From Dermacentor variabilis (lineage: Eukaryota; Arthropoda; Arachnida; Ixodida; Ixodidae), in NCBI RefSeq assembly GCF_050947875.1, contig NC_134573.1:64085815-64149814 (forward strand): a DNA stretch of 64,000 nucleotides. Reading direction: 5' to 3'. The translations under genes were made by a program, and so were the position numbers. Within the stretch, counting starts at the first letter, position 1; each line of letters opens with the position of its first letter. Under the pieces are notes generated by a model that saw only the letters and a list, made by a program, of their open reading frames with translations, was not told the origin of the DNA and made no database searches. This document shows positions 1-61,025 of this stretch, one piece after another.

Positions 1-185
1 ATATCATATGCGTTCTTCGACATATTTTATGAAAGTCTGACATTTACACCTGAAAATTACGCGAAAAGAAAACCTAGTAAGTTCGCCTACCGTCACCAAT
101 ACGACTGGCCCCATACTCACCATACCGTGGAAGCACTTTTTTTTTATTCTAAAATATAATTTTTTATATTTTTTATATTTGTTTT

Positions 186-545
186 ATGGAAAGAAGAATG
201 ATAGGTGTAACGTTAAGGGATAAGAAAAGAGCAGATTGGGTGAGGGAACAAACGCAAGTTAATGACATCTTAGTTGAAATCAAGAAAAAGAAATGGGCAT
301 GGGCAGGACATGTAATGAGTAGGGACGATAACCGATGGTCATTAAGGGTTACGGACTGGATCCCAAGGGAAGGGAAGCGTAGCAGGGGGCGGCAGAAAGT
401 TAGGTGGGCGGATGAGATTAAGAAGTTTGCAGGGACGGCATGGCCACAATTAGTACATGACCGGGGTTGTTGGAGAAGTATGGGAGAGGCCTTTGCCCTG
501 CAGTGGGCGTAACCAGGCTGATGATGATGATGATGATGATGATAA
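186..545 (+). mobile_element. LINE 3' end: C-terminus of a reverse-transcriptase ORF with TGA-repeat tail
   Basis: An ORF of 108 codons ends at 512 with VTDWIPREGKRSRGRQK, then a W..L..DR..WR...EAFALQW pattern. This is the typical C-terminus of endonuclease/reverse-transcriptase LINE proteins in ticks. Just after the stop comes a (TGA)n microsatellite (520-542), as expected for a LINE 3' tail. A second, minus-strand copy of the same end lies at 55135-55379. The catalytic domains are missing, so this is a 5'-truncated insertion. RTE-like is my best clade guess. Confidence 0.8.
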
Positions 546-1835
546 TTTTTATAAGAAGCCCCACGTCGTTAATTGTCTACTGTCAAAGCTACCATGCCAT
601 GTGCCATATTCGGCGCCAGCTACAGATAAGGTTTGCGTCATGATATAATGCGTGAACACATGAAGGATTGAGGATAGCGAGGTGAATGTTAACCTTATCT
701 CGACAGATTAGCCTAGCCATATATTTGACGCGCTACTACAGGTGTAGCAAATAAGATATGAAAAAAAACATGAGAGAAAGACATACGCATCTACAAACAC
801 ACACGGCAAATGCAATAACACGTGAATTGGAGGTAGTTTGCCCTGTATTTGAAGGCTTGTATCATTGAGTAAAAGTGTGGAGTTCATCCAAAGGAATTAA
901 TGGGCTCCAGCGCAGGCGAACCATGAGTGATGAGATTAGGCAATTTTGTTTTCAGGCAGAGTTCAGCTTGGGCAACACAGCATCAGTTAGACATCTATAC
1001 TAAAGCGGTCCGTCCTACGGTGAGCACAATTCGGTCGGTGAGGTCGATGAGGCAGACCTTTCGATGACATGTCAAGCTAAAGCAAAGTAAATTTCAGAAT
1101 GCATGTTGCGATGAGCCGAAAAACTTTATCATAGCAATAGGTTGAAGTCAGCCAGCAGAGGCGCTATAGTTTCGCTTTCGCGAAAATGTTTTTATGTATG
1201 TTTTATTGACCATTTGGGTTCCTTGAACACGCATTTCAGAGCTGCTGAAGTGAAATGATGTATCATAGAAGACGATGGTAAAAAGCGTGGAGAAAAGAAG
1301 CGCCGCACAAGAGAGGGCGGTGAGCTGCACAGGAACGGAACGCAGCTGTGACGTCACTCGCGCATGTTGCCTCAATACGCGCGCGTCAAGTAGACGGTAA
1401 CTCACGCTGCTCCCACCACGTGCGTTCATCATTATTATTTGTGATAACTTGCCAGCGCTGGTACTAGAGCCGCGTTTTGTTGCGCGCGTGTTGTACAGCG
1501 CATCGGTCGTCTGTCGGCCGTCCACTAGGTTAAGTAAGCAGACGACACGCAGTGCTCTGAAAATTGAAGTTTTGTACTTGTATGCTTTTTGCATATGTAT
1601 AGCGCCCCGAGCTCGTGCTTGGATCAGCAAAAAATGTTCTTGAGAGTGAAACTGAGCTCTCGGTACTCTACTCATTAATCAGACCGCTGGGACCGCGGCA
1701 GTTCGTGCAGCAGCGAAGCGACTTCGCTGTCTAGTAAAGAGAACATAGCTAAGCGTCCGTAGTATACAGAAATACAATCTATACGCTCCCAACGACGGCG
1801 TATTTCAGTATGTCTTCGCTGACGGTTGATTACCC
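546..1835. other. Intergenic stretch, no gene seen
   Basis: ORFs here (for example minus strand 1148-1675) show no recognisable domain and no splice-linked partner. Nothing else supported. Confidence 0.5.
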
Positions 1836-1839
1836 GCTG

Positions 1840-2045
1840 CGGTACGTGTCTCACTAGCTATGCGTTGAGCTGCTGAACACCAGGTCGCGGGTTGAATTAC
1901 CGAATGCGGCAGTCGCATTTCGATCCGGGTCAAATGGGAAAGCGCTCGTTTACTTATAGATATTAGTGCATCTTAAAGAACCCGAGATGGGTCAAAGTTA
2001 AACCGCTGCTCTCCACTGCGTCATGTCTCATAATCGCACAGTGCA
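1840..2045 (+). repeat. tRNA-derived SINE, Ruka-like, degenerate
   Basis: It contains a tRNA-like head (GCTGCTGAACACCAGGTCGC, B-box-like GGGTTGAATTACC), then a body running from GCATTTCGAT through TTAAAGAACCC to CATGTCTCATAATC. The same order is seen in the copies at 13650, 14507, 27570 and 27902. It is more diverged than those. Confidence 0.75.
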
Positions 2046-2049
2046 TCTT

Positions 2050-5000
2050 GCGGTCGTTAAAATCTCCGATCCAATTTTTAACAATTGAAGTCGAGGATGA
2101 TGTCCTCGATGCGGGTTAGTGAGATTCTATCAATGCAAGTTGACGCCGCTGCGCCGTGCGCTAGGCCTGCTTGACACAAGCCGTTATCCGTCCCATAACG
2201 GCACTTTCCCGTCAGGAGGAGAGAGCGCTTCCTTGCCGGTTTCCCCTGAAAAACGGGACAGCGGCTAACCTCACCGAAGCCCTTAAAGTCACCGGTGTTC
2301 GGTTTTCGAGGAGTAATCGGCGAAAAGGCACCCGCTCCTAGCGGATGCAAGTGCCGTAACAGTGACGGGACGGATAACGACTGTGGGCGGCATACCTTGG
2401 GCACGTTCATAACGGAAGAAGGGTGTACAGCGGATAGAGGGATGGCCGTAGAAAGAAGTGTGACTGTCGTGATAATAAAGATTGTGCTGAGAATAAATCT
2501 CAAAGAGTTTTCTCACGAAGACTTCCTCGGGTATGAGAACATGTTTTTTTTTTTATGCTGCATGTGTTATGCTTCATTATTGGCCATCTGTCACATGCAC
2601 TGTTTGTCATCAGGCGGGCAGGCCTCGTCAGGCAGTTAGCCTTCAGCCTACCCCATGTAGCGGTGACGTGTGCTGTATTCGATGAGTCTTGTAGAGGTCA
2701 AATTCAATATCTTGAGTAATTTCAAAGCACAGGTAGTAAATGGTTCTTCATAAGGGATATCCGAGAGGCATTCAAAGAAATGCCACGGAAGCGCCTGTCA
2801 CGTCCGGATGTTTTGATTCTCAGTGTAAAGGGAACCTAGAGGGAAAAGGAAGTTTAGCTGAATCACTAAATAAGGCTTGCGCAACCCTAAAATGCCACAC
2901 ATAGCGTGTGAGGAATCCTGGTAACCCAGAAAAGACCGGCCGCCTTCAACTTCGAGCACCAGCCCGGCGTGACGTCATGAATTTTGCCGGCGTCCCCTCG
3001 GGCCTATTTAAATATTTTTAGCAGTAAATATTGGTGATATTACGAACTGAAAGAGCCAAATACACAATTTAGTAAGTTTCGATAAACTTTAGTCAGGCAT
3101 AATGGCCTCAACAAGAGAACATACTTTGAAATCTGTGACGTAACAGTGTAGTATCAGCACTGAAGTTTCTTCGCAAAATTCTAAACATCAATCAGCTTTG
3201 TTAATCGTTTTATCTTCTACCAATAAAGCTATCATGCCGAAAAGTATTTACTATTTACGCATCATTTTGAAGCAGTACTTTATCAGTTTAAACTGACTCC
3301 CTATTTATTTGTAGTACTCCTTTAAGGGTTGTCATCGATGATGTATTGCCGCCTTAGCCTCCTGTGGCCTTCATCCATGACATTTTCTCTTTTCTAATTA
3401 TATACCAGCTGCCTTTTCTATTGAATCCACTTGGCAATCTTCACCATGCTGAACGATATCCAGCGCAACTACCATGGAACACAGTATTCTTTGTCACTCC
3501 GCGATGTCGTGTTAGTTAGTCGAGCAACTCTAATCTGCGAATGCCTCGCAGGATGCGCTTTGGCATTCCAAAATCCCTTGCCAATTTAGCCCCGTTCCTG
3601 TGCATTCAGCTTGCGCGACACTGAGTTAGCCTTGATTTTGGAAACTTGGCATTCAGTTTGTGATGATATGCTTCGTACATAACCGCCAACTGAAAATATC
3701 CTTCTCCGTCTCCCGACCTGTCTGAAGCGTGCCGACGACTTCCCTTCCGCATGAGGCCTTCTTCTACTAATGCTCACATTCAGTCTTTTTTTTTTTTTTT
3801 TGAGGTCCTTGCACATCGAACTGTTGTGATTAGGCCATGTGCAGTTGCCCGTAAAACGAAACAATATTAGCACGAGTGGTCGGCATCCGGGGCGACAATA
3901 TCGCAACTCATATTAGCGTAGCTCACAAACACGCGGCACTAGTAGACGGCTATTGCCACTGTTCAATCTAGAGGTTTCTGGCCACACAGCTTTATGAGTT
4001 TACATGATTCCCACGGAATCACGCCGCTCGTTAAAATGATGAGCCCTTGCCAGTCGTAACTGTCCGACTACAAGAACCTGAGAGCGACGAACAGCTCGAC
4101 ACCTCTATGGCTGGTTTGTCGAAAACCTGCAGCGTAACGTGTTTCCCTAGCAACACTACGTTGTTGCAAAAGTATGTTTGATGATTATTGGGAGCCTTTT
4201 CTACCAGACCCTGTATGCATAAGCGTTTGGCTTTATTAGAATCGCCTGTGTTTTTTCCACGGCTGTCCGCGCTGCTGCTGATTCGGTGGTCATCAAGAAC
4301 ACTTCGTAATAATGCGAAGACGGAGGAGCACCAAACAACTGCACCGCAACGCAAGCAGGCGTGTCGTAATATAACTAATCATCAATAACAATAACAGCGA
4401 AAGTACACCGAACTGACCATAGAAGCTGTCGTAAAATTACATGGTTCCGTATGATTTTCAATGGCGAAGTAGAATGGCTGAACATAATTTAAATGACAAT
4501 AGCGCGAAACGAAAGTAAACGACATTATTCAAGCAACATCTCCTACCGTCAAGTATGTTCAAACCACCCAGCGGATCGCCTTATGCAGCAAGCGCGCTTT
4601 TCTGTACGACACCCGTGCATCCGTCTTGCCTGCTTTCCTCCCCTGTGAGATGCGTCACGGAAAAGGAAACGGGACGTGTAATCTTTCGTTACTTTACGGT
4701 CTGCTCACGGTGTCCACCTAATGGACCTTTCTGCGGAACGCGAGGGCCACCCACGGCCGTGCAAGCACTGATTTGTAATTGTGCACACGCCGTGGAGACA
4801 GGCGTCGCACTTACGCTTTCTTCCTGCGGCGTGCGAGCACCTGCCAGCAATGATATATGACGCAAATTCGGCCAAGTAACTTGTGTCACCGCCTCAACCA
4901 AACAAAAAATTCTTGTCTGCCTATGGCAGCGGTAGTCGCTCGCGTCCTTGCGATTCACATCTGTCTATTTTTTACGAGATCCACTGCGGTCGGGCTAGCT

Positions 5001-6070
5001 AGGCTGAGAACTGCCTTGATCGATTTAGTCCACATGTACGACACGGAAAACTGATGAATGCTAGGTGGTGGAGAAATTTGACCGTGCACGACAGCTAAAA
5101 TTACGCATAATAAGCATGGCAGCGCAATGCGCAGATTTAATACTCTGAAGGTTACGATCTGCACGTTGCTATAGGCGTGTGAGGCGAGGAAGATAAATTG
5201 GACAAGGCATTCTGTTAGGACTAAAAAAATTATACGAAATCGCAGCAGACACTTGACATAAAGAAAGCTCAGTCAAACACGAGGGGTTCTAAAATAAAGC
5301 TAGTCAGTCTGTCAAGTTCGCAGGCTAAGACCGAAGAGTTGCCGTGTTGGTGGTGCCTTTTGCGGTACCACTATCTCCGGTGAGGCTATGGCCGCCGTGG
5401 GAGGAAGGAAGGGCAGAACGGGAAGGAAGGGTAGGTGACACCGGACTTGGCAGAAGGCAGCCGACTCCAACGGAAGCTAGCAGCAATCTTAAACGGCCGA
5501 AGGGAACAGTCTCGATAGCAAGGCCCATCCTGTAGACGGGCCCTCGTTCTTGCAAACCTCATGCGTAGGTGTGGGCTCTGCTGTCCCCGTGGGCCTGGTA
5601 ACGCCCACCCGTTCCAGCGGTGTTCGGACTATGTCGCCTGGCAGGTATGCACTCGCGCTGCCACCGAGGGATTCTTTAATTCGATTGCCATTCTTTGAAT
5701 ACTTCACGTGTTTTGAGCCTATCTATCGCGTGTGTCTATGTAGCCTCTTAAATCTGGACTCTAGACCATTTTCCGTAAGGAAGATTCTTAAACCCTGGCC
5801 ATTCGCGTCTATGGCACAGAAGGCCGCGAAAGCGCTCTTGAAATACCTCAAATCGACAGGCCTTGGGAACCGTGTGTAGACTCGGTCCGAACCTTCCACT
5901 GTGCGCAAAACCGTGCTCTCTCTCTCTCTCCTCTCTCTCTTCATCCCCATACCCCCTTCCCCCAGTGCATTGTAGCAAACCGAACGCGCGTCTGGTTAAC
6001 CTCCCTGCCTTTCCTGTCTTCTATTTCTCTCTCTTACTTAGTGACCCAAGTTGCATACCACCTGGGACAC
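2050..6070. other. Intergenic stretch, no gene seen
   Basis: Short ORFs on both strands lack recognisable motifs and overlap one another. Poly-T runs occur at 2545-2554 and 3786-3801, and a CT-rich tract at about 5918-5941. No repeat family was recognised. Confidence 0.45.
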
Positions 6071-6079
6071 TTGGTATGT

Positions 6080-6930
6080 CCTCATGATCGTGATGCCGTC
6101 ATGTCGTTTTATCGCTGTCGTTTCAACTTTGTCACCTGACTCTCATGATCGCGTTGTCGACAAGTCTTCTGCGCCGACCCAGCGGGCCAAGTTGTCTAAT
6201 AGCCTGGCCACTGGATATGTGGACTTGGTGGAGAAGCCTTGGTGGTCGTCGCGATATTATAATTCTAGCTTTGCCAGTTGTCTCTCTTCACGCCGACTTC
6301 GTCACTCCATTGTCGTCAGGTCATCGTCGTCATAGGTTGCGTGAAAAGATTGTCGTTACGAGTCGTCATACTCTCGTCGTCATCGGAGTGTCCTCAAACT
6401 GTTGTCATGACGTCGTCGTCACGCGTCGCCCTCATACCTTTGAAGTCATGCCGTCGTCGTCACACTGTTCATTTACCATTGTCATCACTTCAGTATCATC
6501 TTCCCATTGTCACCCTGTCGTCGTCATCATACTGCATTCGTCGTTCTATCGACGTCATTCCTTCTTCGTCATTATGTCGTAATTATGCTGTGGTCTTTCA
6601 ATCATGATTACGCAACCGTTGTCGTGCCATCGTCGTCATGATAGCGGCTCTCTGAAGACGGCGCGTCTTCAGAGAGCCGCTATCATTCGTTCGTTGTCAT
6701 ACGGTAATCGCCATGCCGTACTCGTCGTGCCATCGTCGTCATTACAGCTTCATCATACCTTCGTCGTCACGCCATCGTCGTCATATAGTCATCGTCATCC
6801 AATTGCCCTCACGTGGCTGTCGTCACGCTATCGTCGTAATACCAATAATATAATTTAGGAATGATCATCTCATTGTCATCGTGCTGCCTTTGTCGTTGAA
6901 TCAACGTCACTCCTTATTTGTCATTCCATA
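6080..6930. repeat. CGTCGTCAT-like low-complexity tract
   Basis: About 850 bases are dominated by imperfect repeats of CGTCGTCA, CATCGTCGTCAT and GTCGTCAC. All three + frames therefore give Ser/Arg/His-rich open stretches, which are compositional artefacts. A perfect hairpin (6638-6686) interrupts the tract. Confidence 0.8.
6638..6686. repeat. Perfect foldback hairpin, 23-bp arms, 3-nt loop
   Basis: The left arm 6638-6660 and right arm 6664-6686 are exact reverse complements around the loop GCG. The arm core is GCGGCTCTCTGAAGACG. It lies inside the CGTCGTCAT-like tract but its sequence is unrelated to the tract. Confidence 0.9.
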
Positions 6931-7689
6931 GTCATTAATGCGCTGGTGCCATACACTCATCATCCATGCGTTACTATGGCAAGCGAGTGCCATAGAAACA
7001 TGGGAGGATGCCGGACTATGCCACATATGACCAAAACAACGGAAGTCTCAGTATGGCAATTCTACAGATGTTAATGAAACTTTACTTTAAAAATACGGTC
7101 TGTTGCTACTTTGCTAGAATGCTAATCGCATTACCATCGACAGTCGTGATGAGAGGAGTTCTGCTATAATTTTTATTCTCTTACGCTCCTCATTTGTAAC
7201 GTATTTTAACTGCGTAGGTATTCATGAAATGTCACAAGGTTTTCGCTTTATTGAATGGGTGTCAGCACTGGAGGGGCCAGCTGGTGAGAGCCAATGTGCG
7301 TGAAGACGACGAGAGAGTGAGAGGTGACGTGCTCGCACGATAATGATATAGCCGGGGACAGAAGGGTCACGTGGTACAATTCACCGATGTCTTAACTTTA
7401 AGACTGCCTTTGTTATAACACCGTCCGCATCAGACACACTGCACAGCAGCTCGATGGTGTCCACTGGCACAATGTGTACGGGAAGGAAAATCTAGATGAG
7501 AGCGTCGCGTGAGCAAATGGAAGCGAGAAAAATTCGGCCTAGCACGTGATCATACTATGGTAAGCTTTAGTGCTTTCCACTAGCTCGATGAGCGCACGCC
7601 CTTTCGAAGAGACAAAAGATGGTGGGTCAGTAGCATACCATAGCTACATTCGCGCTTTGCAATGAAGATGATGATAAATGTATAGGATG
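6931..7689. other. Intergenic stretch, no gene seen
   Basis: Mixed-composition DNA with no coding similarity, SINE head or long repeat that I could recognise. Confidence 0.4.
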
Positions 7690-7885
7690 GATGGATACAA
7701 CTTTCTTGTATGTCCGGCAAGGTTTAACGCGACCCGGGCTCAGGTCTCCCACGGGGGAACGTCAAGGCCCTGCCTCAACGCCACCTCACGGGCTTGCTGG
7801 ACTGCCCACATCTGGATTCCGAGGTCTGAGCTGCGCAGAGCGGCTGGCCACCTCGACGACAGGGTCTCCGGAGTAACTGACATCC
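7690..7885 (-). mobile_element. LINE 3' end fragment (I/R1/Jockey-like C-terminus)
   Basis: On the minus strand the reading ends MWAVQQAREVALRQGLDVPP WET at a TGA (7742-7740). It is preceded by a W-AALRSSD-rich segment, resembling the extreme C-terminus of tick LINE polyproteins after the RNase H region. The strand then runs into ATCCATCCATC, a simple-repeat 3' tail. Only about 150 coding bases remain, so the clade is uncertain. Confidence 0.6.
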
Positions 7886-7889
7886 CTCC

Positions 7890-9516
7890 TATAACTAATA
7901 TGTTGCAATAAAAGACCGAAGTTGCACAAACATACTTCGTGAAAACGTGTGCCGGTTGGCAAACACCGTGTGCAAGTGCACAAGAATCTAAACCTACCTG
8001 GAACCAGGCGCACAACGCGGACTCTGACAAGTGCAGGCTCACGTGCTGCGGCTAAATAGAGTAAAGGCGTGTTCACACGGGCCTAGCGAGATGGAGCGGA
8101 ACGGCAGAATCGGTCGACGTTCTCGCGCAGGGTGATGCTGCACCGTTCACGTTACATATCGCCGCTTTCGCCTATTCGATCGCTTCCACCTTCTCTACTT
8201 CTACTTGCGTGTGTACGGTCTACCGCATTTTCCGTCTAGTGAAGGTAATATTTTTTACACCCTGTTTCAAGGCTTACAATTTTTCTTGCTACTGGTCCGC
8301 GCGCCAAAGATGAATGGAATAAATCTCTGTGGAGTACCGATGTTTCTAAGGCGCAAGAGTACCGCCGTTTCCCTACAAACGCTCGTACAAACGCGCGTGC
8401 AAAAGCACGGTTGGTGAACACTGCTTATCAGTGACACACGTTCTCAAGTTGCAAAACTCCAAAGCACACGTGTTGCATACTAATCTGAACACATGTAACA
8501 TTAATGCCGCCGTACGATTCCCGGTACGTCAAGGTCGCGCGCAAAATCTACCCGCAGACAAAACAACGAAATGCGACACCCTGGCATTTCGTTCCTTGAT
8601 GATGGCTCGTTCCTTGATCCTTCCTTGATTCCTCTCGTTGCTTGATGATGATGATGAATACAGGCGCAAAGGTGCGTTCACACTTGGAAGCGTTATATCG
8701 CGCACATAGGATAAATTCCATCGGTGACAAAATGTGCGCGTGCCTACTGAAGGTGTCGTTCCGCGCGGCGGTATGTCCGTCGCCGCCTGCCAACTGTACC
8801 GAGAATAGTGTTCGCCTGAGCTCGTTGGTTGAACGTAGTAAGAACGATTTTCACCAAAAGGCTATTGTCGTGGCCAGCGAGGAAAGACAACACGCAGCCT
8901 AGATTGTCAGCTCAAATCACTCAGCGTTTAGTATTCATTCAGAAACCTTTCGTAGCACAAGACAACCAATGCATTGCCTTTCTGTGTTTGTGACGCCGAG
9001 AATCTGTTTCTCACATTGATAGATCGGTTTACCGCAGATAACTTTTTCTTTTTCTGTCCGTAGCTTTGCCAATAGTATGCACAGAGCTTAAAGACAGATT
9101 AAGAGAGCATATGCAGTAGTTGAAACAATATCGCGACGATCGTGTATCGGTACACTGTGATGATTGTGGCTGGGAGCCACTGTTTAAACAAGGCTGTGTC
9201 TTGTGCAGAAATGGGGACAAAGATACGCAGGAAATCATGGGAACGATCTTTATCGCAAAAGTCGCGGTATATCGGCGCCCGTCTGTAGACCCAAAATGGC
9301 GTATCTGGTCTGTTGATCTGTGCGTGCGGTGATATGCCGTGTCCGCTTTCTTGGGTTGCCATTTGTTGTCGTTGAATCGGGCATAAATACGCCCCTTTTC
9401 TAAACAAAACTGTTGAAAGTATCGCACCGTCCTTCCACGGTGCACTAACTTCCAGTCCACAGCACTTCCGTTTTTGGTAATCCCGCATTTTGATTTGCTT
9501 GTGACGAGGAACACTT
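7890..9516. other. Region upstream of notum, no gene seen
   Basis: Several overlapping ORFs lack recognisable domains. No clear TATA box or initiator could be assigned to notum, whose promoter may lie here or farther upstream if there is a 5' UTR exon. Confidence 0.4.
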
Positions 9517-9517
9517 T

Positions 9518-9576
<59 letters not shown>

Positions 9577-9579
9577 TTA
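9517..9579 (+). repeat. (TTTA)n microsatellite
   Basis: About fifteen uninterrupted TTTA units end about 245 bases upstream of the notum start codon. The open frame through it (FIYLFIYL) is an artefact. Confidence 0.95.
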
Positions 9580-9823
9580 CTCCCCCCCCTTACTGCCCCT
9601 CCGGTTTGACTAAAGTCGGTTTGGGACCGGTCGGTGCGACGAAGGCTTATTTCTGTCGCGTGACGTAGATCTTCTGGTTTCTGATCTTGTCGCGGGCAGG
9701 AAATCTTTCAGTGTGAACAGAGTAGCGATAAGTAAGGTTGGGAATGAGTCCTACAGCTCATAGACCTTGCTCTTTTCCAAGAAACTCACCTCGTTATTCA
9801 CATCGCAGGGTTTCTCCGCCAAA

Positions 9824-58080
<48,257 letters not shown>

Positions 58081-61019
58081 TCGCGCGGGCCAATCGGAAG
58101 GGTCCGCGCTCCAGGAGCGTAGCTAGTGCTGCGCTCTTTAAGAGCACCGAAGCAGCGCGCACGATGAGAGCCATTTCGCAGTCCGCTGACTGACGACTTG
58201 CTCTTGAGCATGCGCTGCGACACAGGTTTGCCAGTCGCGTTTCGCACGTTTGGCTGTGCAAGCATTGTGTGCCAACAGATTGGCACTGTCACTGCTCACG
58301 TGGCGTGCGCATCCTTAAGGCCCTTCGTATGGCGTCGTTAAACCCACAGCGGGGATCGGAGTCATCAGAATATGCTGTGGTGTGTTGTCATATGCTGTGT
58401 TGGGCACTGAGATTGGCGCCAGCAGCGGCGACATGTCGATCTGTCAGCGCATGGTCGGAACAACCGATCTTGGCCAACCGGCTTCAGGTAAACAGCGCAG
58501 CCTCTGATGCGCTATGAACGAAGGCAACAGAAGCTGAGCTGAGGGCTGGTCATTTACGATATGGCGGATTATTTCCCAGCTTCCGGTGTTAACTGTTACA
58601 GCGGTGCTAGATCGTCAGGAGGCCTTCCAGTTTGACCGTAGTTTGGAGTTTTGCTATTGGATTTGATGCTGCGTCTCTTGTTTGACGGATTGGCGTGGGA
58701 GAAATGTGATGGTGCGTCTTTACACAAGCAATATCGCTCTCCTCGCGGTTTCTTAGCTGCGCCAAGAGCGTTCAGTGGCTGACGAGCGCCAAGTGAATCC
58801 AATTGACTGACCAACATGCTTTCAGGTTGGAAAGACGCAACAGGTATGGCTCCAACGGGCAGCCGACTTCTGTAGACTTCTATGCACTGTCTTTCCCTCA
58901 CCAATGACAGAGTTGTGTGACAAGAGCTGCCATGTGTTGACAGATTTCTTGACTAGGATGAAAGGTGATGCGCTTATATAGTGTAGTCAAGGGGCTTGTA
59001 TGAAACTTGTAACTATAATTCTGGATGTATTTCTAACTGATTTAGACAACGTGAAAGACGACAAGTAAGAATAGAAGGATAGGTAAGCACTTAGCAATTG
59101 GGCATGTCTGGCGTCTTTATAAAAAATTTTTCGTGACCTTCTGTTTATAACATGTCGTATGAGCACTGGCCTGCCCAAGTTGTCATTCTCGTATCCCAAT
59201 GTCCAAGACTCCTGATCCATGTTCTCATAGTACGTCTTTCAGATAAGTTTCGGTACCACTGCGCTTGAGCATGGTGGACTCTAATGTCTGCATTAATGCT
59301 TGAAATCTTTCGCAAGGGTTTTTGATGGTGACGAACATTCTTGTTCTCGCCTTCCACTACTCGGCAGGTAACAGCAGCAATTTTCGTCAAAGCTGTCGGA
59401 ACTTCATTTGCACATCTCATAGGTAGGGTCACAAAAGGTTGTGGTAAGACCGGTTATGTAAACCTCCGATGATGGTTCTAGACATCTCGTGCAAAAAAAA
59501 AGCGCAACTAAGGCTGAATGTTTGCTCACTTGACTTGCAGCCATCAAGTAAACATAGGAGACCACGGTGTTATTATGGTGCCCTATTCCTGAATGTCCCG
59601 CATTCGAAGCTTCATTTGGAATAATCCAATTAGTTTTGGCACTGACATACCAGTTTAAATTGCTCTTTCTTGCTTTTGCATTAATTTTTATTTATCCAGT
59701 GGGATCTGCTTGACGCATGGTAGCCAGCACTTTTACAGTCCGCTATTTGCTATCTTCCTGATCGATGCCCGCATTTATGCTGCCAACTTGTTCAAGACCG
59801 TATTTCACGAAGTTATGACTGCCGACGCTGCACTGATGCTTTGAGTCACAGAGTGAATGTGGTCGATTAATGTTTAAAAAAAAACAGCCTGTAGCCTATG
59901 AAGTGCACCGCGTAGGCAAACTGCCGTTTTATGTGGCGAATTGCAAGGCGTTGTACTTGAAACCCTCGTCTTTTTTTCGTTTTCGCTTAGGTGTAGTAAA
60001 TTGTGAAGATGAAGCAACGCCAACCACGTTATGTACTTCCTATTCAGGCTTGAGTCTTGACAGTGCTCGCAGCACGTGAAGGACAGTATGTCGATTCGTG
60101 GAGTGGTCGCTCGCTTCTATGATGCTTGTCTGCGTATTCTAATGAAGTGGACGACTGCGTTCATACTGCCTCAAGTCTTGACTATCAGGGCATTCGACGA
60201 GGACAGTCCGCCATTCTAACGGAAAATCCTCACCGCCAAAAGGTATGCACTTCGGCCGGTTCATCTATGTCGGCTGGCACTGTTACGCCTCTGTAAGCTC
60301 AACGTTGGAAGAAACCGAATCCGCGTATTGGGACACTGTTTCAGCTAGGATGCAGGCGTGCTACATGAAGAGCGGCAGGAATCCATTCCATCACGTATTT
60401 CTTTACGATTTCCTTACTGTACGTGCGGGAAAGCCATAAATTAGTGTAAATGTTGATGCGTACGCTGACCGCACGGGTCTCGTTAGACAATACGAATGCC
60501 TTTTCCAGCTGTTGTTTTTCCTGAACGCCAAGCTGGCGAAGGCTACAACCGCAGGGCGCGCTAACTATTTTATTTGAAGTGGGCAATGCCCCATTTTCTC
60601 GCGACTTCGTTAAGTTGTAAACCTGCGGTGTTTATTAACATGTTTTTGCAAAGCCTTTGAGAGCATTTTTAGGCGTCATTTTTTTGGGAAGTTGGTGCGA
60701 AATTTGTTCATCAAAGGTCGTTAACATTTGTTCCATAGTATGCATGCCAGTATCTGGCGTTTTATGAAGCACTCAGAAATGCATTTTATGTGCACGACAC
60801 TCCCAAGATGCTCAAAGTAAAAGCGCTGCTCTAAATCATGTCTGTGAAACAACGGTATGTTTGTTTTGTATGTTATTCTAGTCGCTTGAAAAACTTTCAT
60901 ATTTTTTTTTATTTACAGTACACCGTTCGGCGTTAATTTCATTTTTCATCGTGGTCTGGCGTTTATATCTTTGTGGTATATTGTAGCCGATGACTCTAGG
61001 AAGCTGACTAAGGCTTCCA

Positions 61020-61025
61020 AATAAA
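61020..61025 (+). terminator. Candidate poly(A) signal AATAAA
   Basis: The first canonical hexamer found downstream of the notum stop on the + strand. A T/G-containing stretch follows (TTTCTATGTGTCGG). Confidence 0.3.

Noticed and set aside
6145..6858. Ser/His/Arg-rich ORFs up to 145 codons
   Set aside because: These are translations of the CGTCGTCAT-like low-complexity tract, equally open in other frames.
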